Below, one piece after another: positions 19,570-20,750 of a stretch of 20,750 nt of DNA. The stretch comes from an uncultured Actinomyces sp. (lineage in GTDB: Bacteria; Actinomycetota; Actinomycetes; Actinomycetales; Actinomycetaceae). Position 1 is the first letter of the stretch. Every line of letters begins with the position of its first letter. The notes under the pieces are model-generated. The model ran no database searches. It was not told where the DNA came from and worked only from the letters and a program-made list of their open reading frames with translations. Location of the stretch: the NCBI GenBank assembly GCA_945949035.1, contig CAMFDH010000003.1, positions 1 through 20,750 on the forward strand. The letters are read 5' to 3'. The position numbers were made by a program, and so were the translations under genes.

Positions 19570-19575
19570 GAAAGG
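19570..19575 (+). promoter_or_regulatory. Ribosome binding site supporting the TTG start of bioY
   Basis: GAAAGG ends 7 bases before TTG at 19583. No in-frame ATG or GTG exists between the upstream stop (TGA, 19541-19543) and this TTG, so the rare start codon is the best choice. The next in-frame candidates would cut into the cytoplasmic N-terminus before the first helix. Confidence 0.6.
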
Positions 19576-19582
19576 CTCACCC

Positions 19583-20152
19583 TTGAGTACAGCAACCGTT
19601 CCGGTGCTAACCGATCTTCTTCCAGCCTCCCGTGTGAAAGATGCCGCACTTGTGATGGGCGGCACAGTTCTAGTGGCCCTCGCGTCTCAGATTGTGATCC
19701 CCCTTGGCTTCACACCCGTTCCGCTCTCCCTGGCCACCCTTGCCGTCCTGCTGGTTGGCTCCGCGCTTGGACCGCTGCGAGGCGGACTATCTCTGGGCCT
19801 CTACCTGGCTCTCGGAGTGGCCGGTGCCCCCGTCTTTGCAGGTTTCTCCTCCGGCGCTGCCTCTGCGTCATTCGGCTATGTCATCGGCTACCTGGTCGCC
19901 GCAGTGGCAGTCGGGGCCCTGGCCCGTCGGGCAGCTGACCGCAAGGTGCTTTCCACCTTCGCCACTGCCGTCGTTGGCTCCGCCCTCATCTACGCGGTCG
20001 GTGTGCCGTGGCTGATGATCTCCCTCGGAGTGGGCTTGTCGGAGGGCCTTGCTCTGGGCGTCGTGCCCTTCCTGGTAGGTGACGCACTCAAGGCCCTCGC
20101 GGCCAGCGCACTTCTTCCCGCAACCTGGAAGGTGATTGGAACCCGCCGCTAG
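19583..20152 (+). CDS. bioY: BioY biotin transporter, ECF-type S component
   Basis: A 189-residue membrane protein with about six hydrophobic helices (roughly 20-40, 48-64, 68-86, 93-115, 122-146, 150-178), the size of BioY proteins. Family motifs are IPLGFTPVPLSLATLAVLL (39-57), GSALGPLRGGLSLGLYLALG (59-78) with GAPVFAG after it, and a C-terminal FLVGDALKALAAS. It binds biotin in the membrane and normally works with an energising ATPase/EcfT module. None is adjacent, so it must use a shared module elsewhere or act alone. It starts with TTG and stands divergent to birA, sharing a control region. Position 51 is Ala where I recall many BioY proteins having Gln. A strong terminator follows 8 bases after the stop. 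Confidence 0.93.
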   Translation: MSTATVPVLTDLLPASRVKDAALVMGGTVLVALASQIVIPLGFTPVPLSLATLAVLLVGSALGPLRGGLSLGLYLALGVAGAPVFAGFSSGAASASFGYVIGYLVAAVAVGALARRAADRKVLSTFATAVVGSALIYAVGVPWLMISLGVGLSEGLALGVVPFLVGDALKALAASALLPATWKVIGTRR

Positions 20153-20160
20153 AAACCAAA

Positions 20161-20201
20161 AAAGACGGTCTAGATCAGTGTGTTTGATCTAGACCGTCTT
20201 T
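20161..20201. terminator. Bidirectional intrinsic terminator between bioY and the hexosaminidase gene
   Basis: The arms at 20161-20177 (AAAGACGGTCTAGATCA) and 20185-20201 are perfect 17-bp reverse complements around a 7-base loop. The plus strand continues CTTTG after the stem, giving a broken T-rich tail; the minus strand ends in a run of six T. It therefore suits both convergent genes, with the better tail on the minus strand, for the hexosaminidase transcript. Confidence 0.9.
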
Positions 20202-20209
20202 CTTTGTCC

Positions 20210-20750
20210 CTAGTCCCAGTTGACGTCCGGGGAGCGGTGCCAGTGCAGTCCCAGTCGGGTCCACCAGGGCCCCTCGGATGCCAGGCGCCCCGTGTAGCTC
20301 TCGTAGTTGAGTTCTTCCTTCGGGGACCAGCCAATCTCTGCCACGGCACATAGGCGCGGCAGCAGCATGTAGGTGAGGGCGTCAAGGGTGTGGATCTTCT
20401 CCGTCCACATGCCCCCCTCAATCCCGATGATGTCGGACTCGCCCACCCCGTCGACCTGGGTGGTGGGATCCCAGTTGTAGGACTTCTCAAGTTCGACAAG
20501 GCCGCACCAGTCCTGGCCGTACGGAGTGTCCTTGTTGTATTTCATGTCAAGATAAATGCGGTCTGCCGGGGACATCAGCAGCTTGCCTCCCTTGGCAACC
20601 GCCTTGGCCATATCCTCGCGGTCGAGGCGCGGGTCCCAGAACTGGTAGATTATGTCGCCGGCGATATCCGCTCCGGCGGCCTCCTGCCAGGCCAGCGGGC
20701 GTCGCCCCAGCTCACGCGCCATTTTCTCTGCCTGACGAATGAGGACGTTG
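20210..20750 (-). CDS. Beta-N-acetylhexosaminidase (GH20), C-terminal part, cut by window edge
   Basis: The frame is open from the right edge at 20750 to the TAG at 20210-20212, showing the last 179 residues. Typical GH20 C-terminal features are WQEA, MSPADRIYLDMKYN, YNWDPTT, IIGIEGGMWTEKI with the conserved substrate-stacking Trp, and LLPRLCAVAEIGWSPKEE. GH20 enzymes remove terminal N-acetylhexosamines from glycans by substrate-assisted catalysis. The catalytic Asp-Glu pair and any signal peptide lie outside the window. Its function is unrelated to the neighbouring fatty acid operon, and the terminator at 20161-20201 isolates it. The protein ends shortly after the catalytic barrel, so no C-terminal carbohydrate-binding module or cell-wall anchor is present. 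Confidence 0.92.
   Translation of the reverse strand, partial: NVLIRQAEKMARELGRRPLAWQEAAGADIAGDIIYQFWDPRLDREDMAKAVAKGGKLLMSPADRIYLDMKYNKDTPYGQDWCGLVELEKSYNWDPTTQVDGVGESDIIGIEGGMWTEKIHTLDALTYMLLPRLCAVAEIGWSPKEELNYESYTGRLASEGPWWTRLGLHWHRSPDVNWD

Noticed and set aside
19446..19582. A riboswitch in the bioY leader
   Set aside because: Only one weak 7-bp repeat with a 33-base gap; no structure resembling a known riboswitch, and no biotin riboswitch class that I know of.

Overview
The window comes from a high-GC Gram-positive bacterium. The strong G/C bias at third codon positions, a single-chain type I fatty acid synthase, a fused biotin carboxylase-BCCP subunit, and the order bioY / birA - accC - accD - fas - acpS all point to an actinobacterium. 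From memory, this order best fits the Actinomycetaceae/Bifidobacteriaceae branch, although fas-acpS adjacency is also mycobacterial. The genus cannot be fixed from the sequence alone. All genes look intact except the two cut by the window edges. I see no tRNA, rRNA, CRISPR array, insertion sequence or phage gene, and no gap between genes exceeds about 215 bases.

Layout. (1) 1-2203, minus strand: two ABC half-transporters whose stop and start codons overlap (TGATG). They are probably a heterodimeric drug or lipid exporter. The complete half has a degenerate ATPase site; the second half runs off the left edge. (2) 2204-2395: divergent control region. (3) 2396-5284, plus strand: a 962-residue flavin/iron-sulfur D-2-hydroxyacid dehydrogenase. 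Its 3' end overlaps convergent acpS by 38 bases. (4) 19367 down to 5247, minus strand: a 14-kb operon birA-accC-accD-fas-acpS with 4-base overlaps at the first two junctions. (5) 19368-19582: divergent control region between birA and bioY, holding two related palindromes exactly 21 bases apart and facing -10-like boxes. (6) 19583-20152, plus strand: bioY. (7) 20161-20201: a 17-bp perfect bidirectional terminator. (8) 20210-20750, minus strand: the C-terminal part of a GH20 beta-N-acetylhexosaminidase.

How it fits together. BioY imports biotin; BirA attaches it to the BCCP domain of the carboxylase alpha chain; AccC/AccD make malonyl-CoA; the FAS-I megasynthase uses it; AcpS supplies the phosphopantetheine arm of the FAS ACP domain. 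The locus is therefore a complete path from vitamin uptake to fatty acids. No biotin synthesis gene is visible, which suggests scavenging, although such genes could lie elsewhere.

I did not find a clearly new biological system. The points most worth checking are the paired operator-like palindromes before birA/bioY, a 14-bp perfect hairpin inside the first codons of acpS, and the overlapping 3' ends of acpS and the flavoprotein gene.
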